Part shown: one piece after another, positions 49,166 through 62,201 of the stretch
Layout: the number at the start of each line of letters is the position of its first letter
Position numbering within the stretch: the stretch's first letter is position 1
Origin: Magnolia sinica
Lineage: Eukaryota > Streptophyta > Magnoliopsida > Magnoliales > Magnoliaceae
Length of the DNA: 64,000 nt
NCBI RefSeq assembly: GCF_029962835.1
Contig: NC_080577.1
Location: 3,658,001-3,722,000 of the forward strand
Reading direction: 5' to 3'
Program-made: the position numbers and the translations under genes
The notes under the pieces: generated by a model
Told to the model about the DNA's origin: nothing
What the model saw: only the letters and a program-made list of their open reading frames with translations
Database searches by the model: none

Positions 49166-51207
49166 CACCCCACCCCACCTCCGTGAGCAGTGACGTGAGT
49201 GGGTCTTACCAACCCACCGTCACCTATAGTGTGGTCCACTGATGGTTGGATCAACTTGATTTTTGGTTCCAGTGGTCAAAATAACCTAATTAAAGAGGTG
49301 GATGGTGTGGATTTAACAGCTACCTCATTATGGGTCCCATAAGTAGAAACCCACTATAAAATTCTATGCATGCGAGTGTGAGGTAGGAGTTTTTCGGTCT
49401 CTGTGGCCCACCTAGGATGAGGATAGACTTCATTTTTGGGTTTTAAGGATAAAACAAAATGAAAAATTGGATGGACAGCTTGGATGAAACATACACATCA
49501 AGTTGGGACCCACGAGTGGAGGCCCCTTCCCTTTCAACCCGTAGAAGGTGGGATTCGGAGAATCAACGAGGGATGGCAAAATCCCACGCATAACCACGGT
49601 GTTTGGGCACCTATCTCAAAATGATTTTCATCCTCCATTCCAAACATGTCAACCAGTTGTATTAGATGGAATTATGAATACCATCCCATCTAATACCACC
49701 TAATGCACGCCCTTAATGGACCAGCATCTTCCCCTACACCTGTTTTATGCGGCACTTTATGGGGTCCACCATGTTGTATATGTCCAATCCATCCCATCCA
49801 TTAGGCGATAATCATTATTTGAACCGTATATACATAAGATGATTCCGATTAAAAACTTATATGGGCCATGACAATAGAAACAATGTAAAATTGTTGCCAA
49901 AACTAATAAGTTCAAATGGTATGGTCCACCAGAGTTCTGTAACACACTTATTTTTGCATCTTCTCTTCATCCTGATGGATTGCAGCTGATTGATGGGTTT
50001 GATGAAGATACATACCATGGCAACCGCACACCCACATATAAACCTATGGTTGGCATCTCATCCCGATTGTTTCACGTGGTGTGTCTCTTAGGGATGTAGA
50101 TTTGATGATTGGACTTAGAGTCTAATATTCACATTAGAATCTTGATAGGTGGAGTGAATTTTACATATACAATATGATGATGGGTTACAGTTAACAAACT
50201 TGAGTGTTTTATGCGATGCATAGAATAGGTGATGAAGAGGATGGTGAATTTGAGGACTCCAAATCTATATTAATCCTAGCCTAATTTTTCCAAATAAAAC
50301 TATTGGACATTATTCATTTTTAATTGTCCATTAGTTGTCCACCAACCCAATAGAAGAGGTTGATTAAAAGTAATTTTTAGGCAATGATACATCTAAGTTG
50401 GGACTATAATTTGGACAACCTAATTTAAATTACATGTAATTCTATCAAAGTTTCTTTAATTAACACATTACCAAAAAAATAAAGGAAAGGAAATTGTAGA
50501 GGGAGTTTAATTGATAATATTGAGCATGACACTTTATATCCATTCATTTATAGCTTGTATGCATGTATATGTAATCAATTTGGATTACCCAAATTAGAAA
50601 AGTGTTGGTAGACAAGTAGCTAGCTATCTGAAAGTTATATATTTTCTAAGCAATGCTAACCTTTGATTTGTGAATAAATGTTTGATAAATTCAGATCATT
50701 GGATATTTTTATTGAATTTATCTACTAAATGGCAATTAATCAACGATTTAGATAATCAAATTAATATAATTTTGTTCATCTATGGACTTTATTTTGTATC
50801 ACACAATTTGAATGGTTTAGTTCAGTTACAGTGTGCCGTGTGTGCAATACTAAAGTGGTCGTGTTAGCATGGATTGATCTCCAAATTACACAAATGCCCT
50901 TATAATTAGATTAAAACCTTCCCCACGTCAAAAGTTCTCACCCTTAGCTCCTCTTGTTATATATAGTAGAGATCAAAGGTTTCCTCTAATTGAAAGTTAC
51001 CTCCATTGGTCGGAGACAAGATGGATGTATGGCTAGATTATAGCAATGCCCTTGTACTTAGTTCAAAACCCATCTCATCGCTTTAAATAATGTATAGTTT
51101 TAACAATTAGTTAAACCATTGCAGGAAGATTTTTGCCCTTGGCCTCTCTCATTAGATGTGGTGTGGTCTATCTAATGTTGTATATTTATAATCCACTCCC
51201 ATATGGG
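49166..51207. other. Intergenic, no gene recognised
   Basis: Eroded core-family fragments at 49200-49560 (GTGTGGTCCACTGATGG, GGATGGACAGCTTGGATG) and 49740-50130. The rest is AT-rich without terminal repeats or coding signal. Confidence 0.5.
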
Positions 51208-51402
51208 TATATTTGTAAGAGTTTCAACACTAGGTCTATGATCCTTACTCTTGCCTGGTGGAAGACTCACAAGAGTTTCAACCCCAGGTAGGGGTCCTTA
51301 CTCTTGCCTTGGTAGAAGTCTCACAGGAGTTTCAACACGAGGTCTAGGGTTCAAGTACCCATAAGTGGTGAAATCCCACCACGCGAGTGTGTGGGGACCA
51401 TC
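51208..51402 (+). mobile_element. SINE family S2, with partial tandem duplication of its head
   Basis: The unit TTTCAAC..GGTC..CCTTACTCTTGCC occurs almost three times in a row before the full body AGTACCCATAAGTGGTGAAA and CGCGAGTGTGTGGGG. The B-box-like GGGTTCAAGTACCC is at about 51348. Another copy is at 62395-62524. Confidence 0.65.
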
Positions 51403-53050
51403 TTAGTTTTCTCATGTCTCATCTTTTTTAAAAAGGATCGAATGTTCTATATAATGAGACAGTAATAGAAAATAAAGACATGATATGACAAGCAACAATA
51501 TAAGGTTGTAAAATGACATGCTACCTAAAGTTAAAAAGCAAGTTTAAGCATGGAAGAGATGTGCATATCAGTTCCATGGTGAAATTGCCCAACAATTAAT
51601 CCAAGCGCACCTTGCTTAGAAAAGAGCAGCAATACCTCGTTAAAGAGAGATAAGAGAAATGATCTATATTAGAAATAAGAGTTTTCATAGAATGTGAGGC
51701 GCGCACCACATCAAAGCTACCATGTGGGCATAGTTCTCTTCATTAGGTTGTACTCATGTCTAAATTTGGGCCATCCATTCATCGAGGAGTAGTGTATACT
51801 ATGTAGACCAAAAAAAAAATGGTTCTCTCATAAGGCATGGCACATTTGTAAGGTTTTTATAAGACACTCTCTATCATATGGGGTTAGGTTTTCTCTTAAA
51901 TATTTGAATTATTATGTTCTCATTTATATGATATAGAGGCCATGGCCTGAAGACGAGTTTAAAAAGAGAATCATGACAGTATGATAATGTAAAAGCAACA
52001 TCATTACGATTTTACAATCTAATGCAAATGTAATAGGAGTTAGGTAAAGAAGTTTATAATCATTACAAATTTACAGTACATTAGAAATTTCTAATCCAAA
52101 CTTAGGATTCAAATTAGTTTTTAATTGATTTGACATTTTAATAATGTAAAAGTATGAACATAATAATTTTACTACCTCTATCGATCAAATTACATATTGA
52201 CCAAGAGATATGTATTGTAATTTATAATCAATGCACTTTTATAAATCATAACCATCATAATTTGTTATCTAAATAATCCCTTATAATCATGCTTCATTGA
52301 TCATTCCAACCTTTTAACTCTCGGATTTTAGTACCATTATCATCATCTAAGTCTTATCCCAAATAATTATTATGAGTCACGTGGATCGTATACCGCCATT
52401 CCACTCTATTAAATGCTGGGCCGTCATTCAAAACATATGTCATCAAATCTATTTTCGAATTTAATTATGAGTTATTTAAAATTTACTTTTTAATATTTCA
52501 AAATTTTCTTAGTAAGCGGCTAACCGCTCAATGAATATTTCTTAGGATGGCAGAATATGAAAATGCTCAAGTCATCATCTAAACCCACCCTGGAATTGTA
52601 GTGGTAGTTGTGGTTCAGTGGCCATTTGCATCTTATCATATAACTCCTTTTTGTGAAAAATAAAAGCCAAAAAAAAAAAAAAGGATGTCAACGCTGCATA
52701 TGTAGCTCCCTTGATGCGTATCATTAGGTGGGCCACTTAGCTTCTTTTGTGGATGATACACATTGTTGGTCAGAAATCATATAACTAATCATGAGTATAG
52801 GCCATATCTACCATCCAACTGATGCGAATAACTGTCCATCTAAGCAATCCACTCCACACAATCCACTCCACCTAGTGGGCCACCACTCTTCAATGAAGCC
52901 ACATTTCACTAATTGCACATTTCAACCTGTTATCCAGATTGCCTATCACGTTTGCTGACTCTCCTGATGAAGAAATCTTGGACCTATGAGGTAGCCCATC
53001 GCTGTAGTAGAAGCAGATTGGATACCACCCCCAACAGGACCTAGCTAGAC
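51403..53050. other. Intergenic, nothing recognised
   Basis: AT-rich sequence without coding signal, with small A runs at 51808 and 52668-52682. I see no repeat ends that I can pair. Confidence 0.5.
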
Positions 53051-53460
53051 ACGGGCAGTTCTTGCAGTGGATTTGCGGGGCCCAATGTGATGTATGTGTT
53101 TTATCCACACCGTTAGATCTTTTATTTGCCATCAGCCCAAAAAGGATGCAGATCTAAGGCTCTAGTGGACCACACCACTGGAAAGAGTGGTGACAATGAT
53201 GCCCACCATGATGCTGATTTGCCATCTAACTTGTTCATAAGGTCGCAAAGACCTAGACGAAGGGAAACATAATATTAGCTTAATTCAAAACTTTCATGGC
53301 TAATAAGAAGTTTTCAACTGCAGGTGTTCAATCCCCACTGCTTCCTATGGTGTGGTCCACTTGAATCTCCATTATGCCTTCTTTTTAGGCTCATGTGCTA
53401 AAATTATCCATTAAAATCGATAGATGGCATGGATAAAACACATACATCACGATAGGGGTA
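53030..53460. mobile_element. Core-family MITE
   Basis: Core order is complete: GATGTATGTGTTTTATCC, AGTGGACCACACCACTGG, TTCATAAGGTCGC, TTTCAACTGCAGG, CCCCACTGCTTCCTATGG, ACATACATCACGATAGGGG. The left end has a GACACGGGCAG block as in end type 2. Confidence 0.65.
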
Positions 53461-53681
53461 GCACCCAATCCATGTCCTAGTAAAAGATGGTAATACACTT
53501 GCTTTTCTATTTTCATGCATACCATGTCCACACAGTATCTTTTTTATAGTGGGACAGCTATCTAACAAATACATTTTATTTTGTTTTTTTTACTTCTTTT
53601 GTGAGACTCAACTAAAGATGGTCATACCTTCCCAGATGCAATGCAGATGTATAGCTGTTTTTGTCAACTGAATTATATCCA

Positions 53682-54082
53682 GGGGTGTACATCGAGTCGA
53701 ACCAAGTTGAGCTGGCCTTGGCCACTAGCTGACCTCAGCTTGAACTTGGCTCGGCTCGGCTTGGTCCTCGAGCCTGACTGGCCAGCTCGGCTCGATTCGG
53801 TCAGTAGCGTGGGCCAATTCGAATCGAGTTCGAGCCAAGATCGAGCTGAGTTCGCCATTGCAGCATTTTCACAAACACCTTGACTACACCTTCAAAATAC
53901 TTTGACCACACCTTTAAAATCTCACCATATGTGAGACAGGAACAATGGTTTTACATGTATTTATCAAACACCTTCTAAACAATATAAAAATCAAGAAAAA
54001 AAATAAAAAAAAAAGGTGTTGGTTTCATATACCTACCTTCCTTGCCACCAGCCGAGCTAGCTCGGTTCGTGTACACCTCTCC
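53682..54082. mobile_element. hAT-like MITE with CGAGCC/GGCTCG-rich ends
   Basis: The left end CAGGGGTGTACATCGAGTC and right end TCGTGTACACCTCT are inverted. The subterminal parts are rich in GAGCTCGGCTCG-type repeats. No clear target duplication was found. Confidence 0.6.
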
Positions 54083-54090
54083 TTCTTTTT

Positions 54091-54229
54091 TCTTCTTCTT
54101 TTTTTTTTTTTAATTGTTACTTGTTAGTACAAGCCACTGTCAGTTGACACTTCACTGTTAGCCACCCCCGCCAGGTATCGACACCAAGACCTCAAGCGTT
54201 GAAACAAGGTACCTTTCTCTCAGACTACC
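54091..54229 (-). mobile_element. SINE family S1, minus-strand copy
   Basis: On the minus strand TGAGAGAAAGGTACC, TTGTTTCAACGCTTGAGGTC, TTGGTGTCGATACCTGGC and GGGGGTGGCTAACAG end in an A-rich tail (T run at 54091-54111 on plus). It is adjacent to the right end of the hAT-like MITE. Confidence 0.75.
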
Positions 54230-55392
54230 ACTTCAGCTTTGCATCAGGGTGTATTCGCATACACCTCTGAATTTATATCACAGCCTGTGGTAAAGTACCA
54301 TCTTTTCTGCCAGCATACCACTTGTTTCAGAAATCAGTGCCATTAAAACAACAGGCCCCAGCATTAAGATCACCCATCTTGAAATTCAGGCCAGTCCTCT
54401 CAATAGGTGGGCCACATTATACATCGAATTAGATCGTTGGTTGTCCATTGATTCCAATGGTGTGGCCCACCTAATTACATGACAAGCCTAATTTTGTGCC
54501 AGGTGATATAAGCGGTGGGGCTTATGGTTTCAAAGTATTGATGTTCTACGCACGTGGAATGTTGGTTGGAAGGAGGACACCGTACCTCAAGTTTTCATTG
54601 CCTGCTAGAATTATAGTTCTTCAACTATAAACAGCAACTAATGGAAAGGAGAAATGATCCAATGCTCAGTGGAGCACTTATAAGTGATAGTACACCCAGT
54701 TGAATAAGGAGAATTGGATGGTCAATCGATCTATCCAATCTCTGCAGTAGATCCACCACATACTTGGAAGGATTGCATTGCAAAAAATCAGTTACCAGAC
54801 GTTTCGATCTATGTGAAAGTGGACCGTCTATTTTATATCCATTAATTTTCATGATAGAAAGGTCAGGCTTGCCTGATACGGTGATTGTTTAAAACCATAA
54901 AAGCAAACCACTACCGTAGAGATCAAACAAATAAACGGCTGAAATTGTTGATCTGGCCTACTTTTATTTAAGCAAAATTCAATATCCAAGGATTGTTGGA
55001 TAGCCCATGAACGGTTGATATTCCCAAATCACAAAAATAAACATATTACAGACATGGGCGGGTCGTATGAGATTGCATTTTTGGCTTTTGCTGGGACAAC
55101 TAGTTGCATTTGCATGCTAGCCGTTTATAATTGGGTTAGTTACTTGCAACAGTTTTTACATAGAATGAGAAATTACACCGTCTTAAACAGCTAATTCTAG
55201 CCTATATATAAGAACATGACCCATAGCCTTTGTCGGGAAGTGACCTCACGCAATCCAAAGCCTCGTAAAATAAAATAGCCCCAAGGTTATTTAATAATTC
55301 TGAAAATACAATAAAATATAAAAAAATAAATTCACCAGTTTTTTTTTTTTTCCTTTTTTTTCATTTTCTTAAGATAACCTGAATAAGTACAG

Positions 55393-55820
55393 AAGTGGAT
55401 TGCGTACTGAATAAATTTTATGGCCCACCCTGATCCGAAAGATGAAGCATATAAAAAACTCATGGATCACACCCCAAGAAACATTGTGAATTGAACCTCT
55501 ACCATTGAAAAATTAATGGGAGCAGAAGTTTTGGATCAAGCTGATATTTGTGTTTTCCTTTTCCTCCATGTCCATGTAATCTTATTAACAGTTTGGATGA
55601 GAAATAAATATCACTGTAGACCCTAGTAAGGTTTCAACGGTGGAAATCATTATTCCCACTGTTTCCACTTTCCTATGGTGTGGTTGGCTCGAACTTTGGA
55701 TATGCTTCAAATTTATGCACATAAAAGGAGCTGGAAAAACGGATGGACGGTGTCGATAAACCATATACATTCAGGGTGGGCCTACAATAGTTTACTCAAT
55801 ACGATGAAAGCGGAATGAGT
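55393..55820. mobile_element. Core-family MITE, end type 1, third copy
   Basis: The left end GTGGATTGCGTACTGAATAA and right end GTTTACTCAATACGATG are inverted, with GGCCCACC inside. The core has GTTTTGGATCAAGCTGAT and TTTCAACGGTGGAAATC. Confidence 0.65.
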
Positions 55821-56365
55821 TTAGTTGACCATGCAGTATGATGTCACGGATATCGCCAGTTATGCCCCTGGGTTATTTTGCGCCAACAGATCTCAACAGA
55901 GCAGATTCCATGCTGGCACGGCACTTTTCGTACTCCATGTTATTCCCAATGAATGGCACACATGGAATAGATCTAAACCGTCCATTTCATGATTCTAATA
56001 GTAACTGCCTCATGGTTCAAAATCAGTGTTTAGACAGTTCTAACACTGCACTTGGTAATTTCAATTAATGCACACTATAAGATAAAAACTAGCAACAGCT
56101 CTCGTTAAGTGAGAAAACCCTATTTATTAGATGATTAAAATAGTCTAATAAGAAGAATAATTGGTTAAAGGTAAATAAGCAGCTGATTCTACGGATTGTA
56201 TGGTTCAGATCATCCTACGCATGTGCTACTTATGTGGTATACAATCCGAAGGCATCAAAATGCCCTGCTTCCTGATGCAGATTATCCGTTCTCCAACGGA
56301 AAATGAGAATTCAGCAGGTTACGCGGCCAACCGAATCGCTGAGGAAGATTTGAGAGAGAGAAAAG

Positions 56366-56705
56366 CATTGATACTCTAGAAGAGCGTGGCAGATGATACA
56401 CAGCCAGTTAAAAATTGCATAGGTGGCCTTCATTTAACTTAAATTAAACAGTTCAAATTATGGGTCTCAGTTAGACGTATCATGTATAAAAAATTAGGCT
56501 TATTTGATTATCATCATATCAGATCGGTGGATATTTGGACAGTTCAAAATCAAAAGTATCCAATCATCCTATTTCAACTTAAAAAGTGCCGATGAATTGG
56601 AGGTTAGAACTGAAATTTACACGGTTTAGCTTGAGTTAATTTATGTCACATGTAATTTCGAAATGCCTGCGCATCATGTGTCATTCATTGCCGGAGTATC
56701 AAATA
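56366..56705. mobile_element. MITE family D (TGATACTCTGG ends)
   Basis: The left end TTGATACTCTAGAAGAGCG and right end GCCGGAGTATCAAATAA are inverted. The interior (AATTAAACAGTTCAAATTA, GTATCATGTATAAAAAATTA) is shared with the copy split at 62882-63858. Confidence 0.6.
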
Positions 56706-56934
56706 ATTAATCTTTAGAGATTTTTCCGCATCATTCGTGTGGCCTTACACTAAAGTAGCCTTAAAAGTCAGCACCATTCTCGAAACGGGGTGACTTATCC
56801 ACATTACTGTTACATGTGCATCCGATAGTGTGAACATTTTAAAATACGGGCCCACCAAGATGGATGGTTAAGTTTTTTTAATCGATTTTAATGATATCCT
56901 CTACCCATGGTGGACCACACTAGAGATTGAATTT

Positions 56935-58097
56935 TTGGGGCCGTTTGGCACGTGAATTTTGGTTGTTTGGCAACGTAGGGTGTTTGGCGCATGGTATTGG
57001 GTAGGATTAGATGAGATGGGATTCAAAAAATGTAATTATTGTATATGAGAGATTGTTCTCCTACAATGGGATAAGCATAATTCCATGCTATATTTGTAAT
57101 AGGGTGAGATTTACTTTTTGGTTTGCTATATATTGAATAAATATACTCACTATTATTGAAACTATTGCAAATAACATGTGTTATATTCAAACCGTTCATC
57201 TGTTTTGCAACATCATTTTATGACAAGGGCCTAAAAATGAGGTAGATCCAAAACTTACGTGGCCTCAAAGAAGTTTTCAACAGTAGGTGTTCAATCCCCA
57301 CTATTTTCTATGGTGGGAGCTTTAGATCAACCTAATTTTTTGGCCCATGCTCTTAAATGATTTCAAAAAATGGGTGGACTGTGTGGATATATCCCACACA
57401 TCATGGTGGGACCTACACAACTTGCTAATATTGAGTGGAATTGACAAGGCACCAAATGCAATTCCATGACATCTAATTCCAAGTTTTTCCATTCTTCCCA
57501 AACATTTAGTAGAATTAGCACGGACCAAATGCAATTCCATTCCACAAACGCCCCTAAAGTAAATGGGGGTTTTAAAACCCCCGCGGTGTTTGAAATCCAA
57601 GATGAGACCTAGGATTACATCTAAAATCATTCCCAAAGTTGCAAGTGTAACATGTGTATCACTAAATTATTAATCTATTGGACACATGGCCCACTAATGA
57701 TATCCAAAAATAATTAGATTATCAATTGCATCATTATAATTACTTTAATATGATGATCAGCACTGTCCAAACGTTGTCCATATAAATCAACAGTTAAAAA
57801 TCTTTGGTTAGTTACTAGGATGTAATCTTGTGCTTATGGCTCATCCAAGACTTGAAATTTCATTATTTTTCAGTAAAGTATATATTTCAATGGGCTTATT
57901 ACAACCATTGTGTCAAAAATTACATAAGTTCATAAATTAGTGATATTAAAGTTGATTTAGTAATTAAATTCAAACCCCTATAAATATACTATGAATAGTT
58001 ACTTTTGGTCAAAGTCAATTCTCAATGGAGGGTGCCAAACACAACAAGAGGATTTCAAATCCTGGGGTTTCCAATCCAAGCTCCCAAACAGGCCCTA
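56935..58097. mobile_element. MITE family E, interrupted by a nested MITE
   Basis: The left piece GGGGCCGTTTGGCACG (56937) and right body 57560-58097 match the uninterrupted copy at 62930-63507. The right terminus is CCCAAACAGGCCCTA. The insertion at 56977-57555 separates the two pieces. Confidence 0.6.
56977..57555. mobile_element. MITE nested in family E, itself carrying a core-family piece
   Basis: The ends AGGGTGTTTGGCGCATGG and AAACGCCCCT are inverted, with subterminal GGATTAGATGAGATGGG against CCAAATGCAATTCC blocks. A reduced core-family MITE lies inside at 57175-57415 (CCGTTCATCTGTTTTGC to ACATCATGGTGGGACC). Confidence 0.55.
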
Positions 58098-58099
58098 GT

Positions 58100-59550
58100 A
58101 AGGTTTGATTGAATGCATTTTAATGTACTGCAACGAGATAAATAGTTACTTCAACCATTGAATCTGGATTATCTTCCAATGATCCAATTTAACATTTTTA
58201 CCGTCCAGATAAGAAGTGCAAATCTTAAATTGAATTATTTGAAGTGCAAATCTTAAATTGAATTATTTAAACTTTCTAAAATTTGACTTTTTTTTCTTTA
58301 AAAATGATCTATCATTATCATCTATGTAATCAAAGGGTTGAAATATTCAGGTAGAATTTTCTTCGTAATAAATTGCAATACGCTGCAATACATTACGATG
58401 TAGTGGAGCGAATCTCTCTATCACATATATTTGTTGGATTTAGACCTTCTACTACTTTTCATTCTTACCATTCATTACATTACCACAAATAAGCTAGTTA
58501 TAACCATTTTTACAGTGAAATTTTGGTTATAAAACATCTAAGGTGAACCCCCACCGTTTGGACGGTTCGGGTTTGCTTAAATGCATCTTCTGCCGTGAGA
58601 GGAGGGACAAAGTGGTTGTGCTGTTAGCCTGCAATGCGCAGCACCGTATCACGCCCTTTTACTTTGTTTTTTTCTTTCGTCGATAAGCACGCCGAGAGTT
58701 TGGTTTCATTTTCAACGCATCCATTTTCACCGAGCATTCGGAAGACGAGTTGCCTCAGAGTCTGCGAGTGTATGATGGTTCGTACTTGCCATACATGTAA
58801 CTCAAATTATGGAGCCTGATATAAGCAAGCTATGATGGCAAAATTAGGATGATGGAATAATCCGAGCCGCTAATTAATGGATGTTTATTTGTCAGATTCA
58901 GGTCATTGATTGTTTTACATTTTGACTGCCACTTTTTAATATGCCAAACAATCTGAAAGTTAAAAACGTTATTTCAGTGAAACTTTTTTATCTACAACTC
59001 ACTCAACGTGGGTCCACGAAATGAACGGCTTGATATGGGTTAGGTAAATGCCACATGTACGATTTCTACGTGCATTACTATGAATCATGATAGTCCTCAA
59101 AGAATTTCTTTTGGTAATTTCAGAAAATCTATGTACCTACCTCCCACAGTTTTGTGGGTAAAGCTACGGTGAAAGTCCTCATGTGGGGACCGCATGCCAG
59201 GGATCCAATCGAGACGATTCCGACCAGCGACGTGGCGATGACGGATGCTGCCACGTGGATGGAATATTTGATGGTTTTGTCTTCCCATTCAAACCCGACA
59301 CGCTGCGAGCGAGAAAGCGTGACCGGAATCGTCACACCTGTTCTTCGCAGTGCATATTTACGTAACCCTTTAGGAGCCACCAAGATTTGAAATCCACTCC
59401 GTCCATCAGATTATAAGATTTTATTTAACCGTACATCCAAAATATAACCTCCGATAACTACTCACATGAGCCATACCAATGAGAAAAATATATAATCGTG
59501 CCTAAAACCTCTCCGTTGAGGTGGCGTGGCGCGACTGAACTTTGGATCAT
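58100..59550. other. Intergenic, no gene recognised
   Basis: A 27-bp direct repeat (AGAAGTGCAAATCTTAAATT type) sits at 58210-58265. Stretches at 58560-58800 and 59150-59390 have higher GC and short open frames, but no domain, splice pattern or start context convinces me. Confidence 0.45.
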
Positions 59551-59760
59551 ATTGACATTTTTTATTATTTCCTTCTTCTTGATGAGCAACACGCCGTGAA
59601 CGGCTTTGATGAAATAGACACTCCATGGTGGTCCCACCAAAAGCTCATGTTTGGAGTCCTATCCCCATATTGTTCCCTGTGGTGTGGCCCACCTGATTTG
59701 TTGATCTGCTGATTTTTTGACCGCTGCTTAAAACAGCTGTGTTGTATATGATACCGGTCC
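59550..59760. mobile_element. Core-family MITE relic
   Basis: CTCCATGGTGGTCCCACC, TTGTTCCCTGTGGTGTGGCC and GATCTGCTGATTTTTTG follow core order. Only the right half remains. Confidence 0.45.
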
Positions 59761-59771
59761 GTTGCAGTTAC

Positions 59772-59803
59772 CGGCGCGGCGCGGCGCGGCGCGGCGCGGT
59801 GCA
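59772..59803. repeat. GGCGC microsatellite
   Basis: Five to six units of CGGCG/GGCGC in an otherwise AT-rich intergenic region. Confidence 0.85.
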
Positions 59804-60359
59804 GCCCAGCGCAGTCCTGCACCGCATTCAAGAACCGAATAATGACGAACGGGGTTATTTAGGTCATTTTACCAAAGGAGATAGGGTATCATATACGCTA
59901 TCTGGTGGTTTCATACTACGCTTTCGACCGAGAAGGTTGCACGTGGGAAGCACGTGACGGAAGAGATTGACGGAGGAGGTTGAAACGTGAAACTTGTGCC
60001 CTGAAACAGTTTCCCAGCTAAAAATGATGAGATACAACCATTTTTTTCCAGAAAACTTATCACATTTTCAGAATATCCCATCCGACAAAAGGTGGGCCAT
60101 ACTATGATGACCGACTTGTATGAAAACCAGGTAGATCCAAGCATAAAGCGAGACGCAACGACAAGACGGCCAATGGTTTGACTTAGTTTTCCTCTGTGGC
60201 CCACCCAATGGGTGGATTGGTCTGAATTTCATCCTAGGCGATCATCATTGTGTCTTTCACCTTGTGTACGGGTAGGATATCCTACAAATGTAACACCTAG
60301 GTGGGAGAATATGGATGTACCAAAACTTCTGATCCAACCCGTATCTTAGCATTTCTTGA

Positions 60360-60870
60360 CGCGGATTGCGTCCTACCCCGCCCATCTTCAACGGTGAGAA
60401 TCATTATCACCGCGGCTTCCTGTGGCGTAGACCACTTTTTATTTCTTGGGTTAGCTTGTTAGTTCACAAGCATGTCAGTACACACACTCCATGTTAGCCA
60501 CCCCCGCTAGGGATCGATACCAAGACCACTTGAGCCTTCAATCCGCCTCATTTTTGGACTCATAACCTAAAATGATAGAAAAAATTGGACGGACAGTGTG
60601 TTTAAGACCCGTACATTAAGGTGACCACTCAAAGCTATTGCCCGGGCTGGAAGCTAGATACGCGTCTTCAGCTGGAACGGAGAGTAGCTTTTAGTGGCCA
60701 TCGTGATGTTTGGTCTCATTCACACCGTATATCTATTTGTCCTATCATTTTAAGGTGTAAGCTAAAAAAAATGAAGTAGATCGCAAGCACAAGTGGACCA
60801 CACCACAAGAAGCAGCAGTGATGATGATTCTCACTGTTGAAACTTTTCTTAAGCCTTGCTGTCTTGTTTA
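60360..60870. mobile_element. Core-family MITE halves with end type 2, carrying a SINE
   Basis: A right half (GACGCGGATTGCGTCC, TTCAACGGTGAGAATC, TTCCTGTGGCGTAGACCACTT, then after the SINE GCCTTCAATCCGCC and GGACGGACAG) is followed by a left half from about 60690 (GGCCATCGTGATGTTTGG, AAGTGGACCACACCAC). The CTTCAGCTGGAACGG block resembles end type 2. Confidence 0.6.
60438..60522 (-). mobile_element. SINE family S1, 5'-truncated, inside a core-family MITE
   Basis: TTGGGTTAGCTTGTTAG and GTTAGCCACCCCCGCTAGG on plus are the S1 body in reverse. A 9-bp duplication AGACCACTT (60429-60437 and 60523-60531) flanks it and interrupts the GTGG..GACCACTTGAGC block of the MITE core. Confidence 0.8.
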
Positions 60871-61052
60871 CTTACCATCCACATGCTCAAGCTCAGTAAG
60901 AACTGGCCTGAACTATTGCCCGAACTAAGCTGAGTTAACAAGTCAGGCTCAAGTATAAGCCGAGCTGAAATCAAGGTGGGAGTAGTTACTGCTTGACCCG
61001 GTTCAATGCGTACAGCTCTGGGTGAGGGTACGATGCAGTACTGCATCCAGAT

Positions 61053-61194
61053 CCATGGCTCAACAGGCAGACTGAGTGGAGATACCTCGTTTCAACACTT
61101 GAGGTCTTGGTATCGATCCCTAACAGGGGTGGCTAACATGGAGTGTGTGTACTGACATGGGTGTGTACTAACAAGCTAACCCGAAAAAAAAAAA
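61053..61194 (+). mobile_element. SINE family S1, plus-strand copy
   Basis: Same head and body as the GOGAT-intron copy, ending in an A run. The imperfect 16-bp target duplication is agtactgcatccagat (61037-61052) against agtactacatctagat (61195-61210). Confidence 0.88.
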
Positions 61195-61218
61195 AGTACT
61201 ACATCTAGATAGATGGGT

Positions 61219-61840
61219 TAGAGGTGGGCATCGATTCGAGTTAGATTGGTTTGGGTCTAACTTGACTCGATCCAATTTTTCAAGAATTTGACCCGAACTT
61301 GATTTGATCCGGGACCAAGTTCAGCAGGGCTGACTTGAACCGATCCGAATCCTTGCTGGCTTGATCCCAACCGAGTCCGACTCAATCTGGAAAACCGAAT
61401 CAAGTCGGATCAAGTTGAGTCTAGGGAAAGAGATCAGGGAGAGAAACGATGAGAGAAAGAAGAAGATGTGGGAAACCAGGAGAGAAAGGAGAGAAAGAAG
61501 GAGAGGAGGGAAATCGGGAAGAGAAAGAGGGAGAGAAAAGAGAAGAGATGGGTGGGCAAGGCGCCTCATTCGGATAAAGAAAGAGGGGTTAGACTTCGTT
61601 CGGTTCAAGATGGGTAGAGAGATGGGTAGTAAAAAAAAAAAAAAAAGTAAAACCTTAATATATAGGACTTGACTAGATCGGGTCAGATCGGTTCGGATTG
61701 AATTTCGAATCGGATCGGTTCAGATTGATCACGATTTGAGCTCGATTCGATATACGATCGGATCTGAGTGGTCCTACTCAATCCGCACTGATTTACGCCT
61801 TCAGTTCGGTTCAGATCGGGTCAAATTCTGCCCAGCTCTA
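61219..61840. mobile_element. hAT-like MITE with GATCGGTTC-rich interior
   Basis: The ends TAGAGGTGGGCA and TGCCCAGCTCTA are inverted with one mismatch. The flanks GATGGGT and GATGGGG resemble a 7-8 bp target duplication. The interior is many copies of TCGGATC/GATCCGA-type words plus a purine-rich AGAGAGAAAG stretch (61425-61550). Confidence 0.65.
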
Positions 61841-62201
61841 GATGGGGTTTTTAAGCGGGGCCCATTGTCCTGTGCCAACTATGTACAGCGGATGCAATTA
61901 AAACTCCCCACGGCGGAAATATCCTAACCCTTCGATGAATTTAGTCAACATATAGCTGGTCAAGAGAGAAAATACAGCAACGGCTCCTATTCAATCCTAA
62001 ATAGGGCAACTGCCACGGAGCCTGATCCTCCAATCTAGTCGATTAACATGGACCAACAATGATGTAGTCTGTCATATCAACCGTTTGGATCGTTGAACCA
62101 ACGCTCATCTTGTTATAACTCAACAGAAACAGTAAGGTTGTATGATAGTCATACATCCATTTTTAAACGAAAGTTACGGTACTTTGGTAGAAGAACTTTG
62201 T

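Noticed and set aside
58634-58819. Possible small gene with higher GC
   Set aside because: No splice signals, domain or similarity that I can recognise; 61 codons is within chance expectation.
59772-59803. CpG-island promoter signal
   Set aside because: The GC richness is only a short GGCGC microsatellite with no gene downstream.
61361-61672. 103-codon Arg/Glu/Lys-rich frame
   Set aside because: It is the purine-rich simple sequence inside a hAT-like MITE.
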